A stretch of DNA of 42,188 bases from Methyloglobulus sp. (GTDB lineage Bacteria; Pseudomonadota; Gammaproteobacteria; Methylococcales; Methylomonadaceae). This document shows, piece by piece, positions 42,056 to 42,188 of the stretch. Below the pieces are notes generated by a model, which saw nothing but the letters and a program-made list of their open reading frames with translations, did not search any database and was not told the DNA's origin. Location of the stretch: NCBI GenBank assembly GCA_013141505.1, contig JABFQX010000036.1:1-42188 (forward strand). Direction: 5' to 3'. The position numbers were made by a program, and so were the translations under genes. Within the stretch, counting starts at the first letter, position 1. Each line of letters opens with the position of its first letter.

Positions 42056-42188
42056 TTGATAGCAAATTGTCCAAAATACCACGGCGAGGGCTGCGTCAAA
42101 GATGGCGTCGTCAATGGTAGGCAGCGGCACCGATGCAAAGGCTGTGGTTATCGGCACACCGTGGCCGAACGCGGGGCGGGCTCCGCAG
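42056..42188 (+). CDS. Transposase zinc-ribbon N-terminus, cut by the window edge
   Basis: From a probable TTG start (GGGGG upstream) the frame reads IANCPKYHGEGCVKDGVVNG, then RQRHRCKGCGYRHTVAERG, and runs off the end of the window. The CPx, then C, CKGCGY pattern after an NGRQRHR stretch matches the zinc ribbon that opens IS1-like and related transposases. Only 44 codons are visible, so the family and whether the gene is intact cannot be judged. Confidence 0.65.
   Translation, partial: MIANCPKYHGEGCVKDGVVNGRQRHRCKGCGYRHTVAERGAGSA

Noticed and set aside
1-42188. CRISPR arrays, tRNA and rRNA genes
   Set aside because: No regularly spaced direct repeats and no tRNA T-arm or rRNA-like sequence were seen on reading both strands; a covariance-model scan would settle this.

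Overview
The window looks like chromosomal DNA of a gammaproteobacterium. The main evidence is the smc-zipA-NAD-ligase gene order (18025-24230), supported by psd, the short-type queF, apeB, dhaK/dhaL and proteobacterial insertion-sequence families. A methanotroph-like member of the Methylococcales is my best guess, but this rests on resemblance only, and nothing here (no pmo or mxa genes) proves it. No tRNA, rRNA or CRISPR array was seen.

Layout. (1) 1-1324: on the minus strand, a ribonucleotide-reductase control region with tandem NrdR boxes, a promoter and a cobalamin riboswitch. It feeds a gene that stops after its two ATP-cone domains. (2) 1702-5553: a GGDEF/EAL c-di-GMP protein, a MITE-like palindromic element, a periplasmic glutathione peroxidase and a frameshifted HU gene. 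(3) 5668-6888: a poorly coding, repeat-rich stretch with one small coiled-coil ORF. (4) 6889-13469, all on the minus strand: a run of exported-protein genes. They are an STN-domain/HEAT-repeat protein, three related small secreted proteins (one internally deleted), a 917-residue outer-membrane protein that looks like two beta-barrels fused, and a periplasmic FKBP prolyl isomerase. (5) 14147-16627: an IS66-family element.

(6) 16679-24230: housekeeping genes psd, queF, smc, zipA and a divergent NAD-dependent ligase. (7) 24347-26231: an exported NucA/NucB-type nuclease followed 16 bp later by a ComJ-like protein, a probable nuclease/inhibitor pair. (8) 26532-34350: M18 aminopeptidase, a bifunctional class A PBP, a glutaredoxin-like exported protein, a DUF2380 protein, a MarR regulator with a four-Cys tail, and DUF2024 and DUF1289 proteins. 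dhaL follows, converging on dhaK (34400-35392). (9) 35622-36676: relics of an oxidoreductase gene and an IS4-type transposase. (10) 36740-42188: a LuxR-type regulator, then a GloVer-repeat/IPT exported protein and two paralogous small secreted proteins, ending in a transposase fragment cut by the window edge.

The parts most likely to hold something undescribed are the exported-protein block 6889-13469, whose small genes carry a hairpin abutting the Shine-Dalgarno sequence, the nuclease/ComJ-like pair, and the secreted paralogue pair at the right end. Interspersed repeats and relic genes mark several stretches as plastic.
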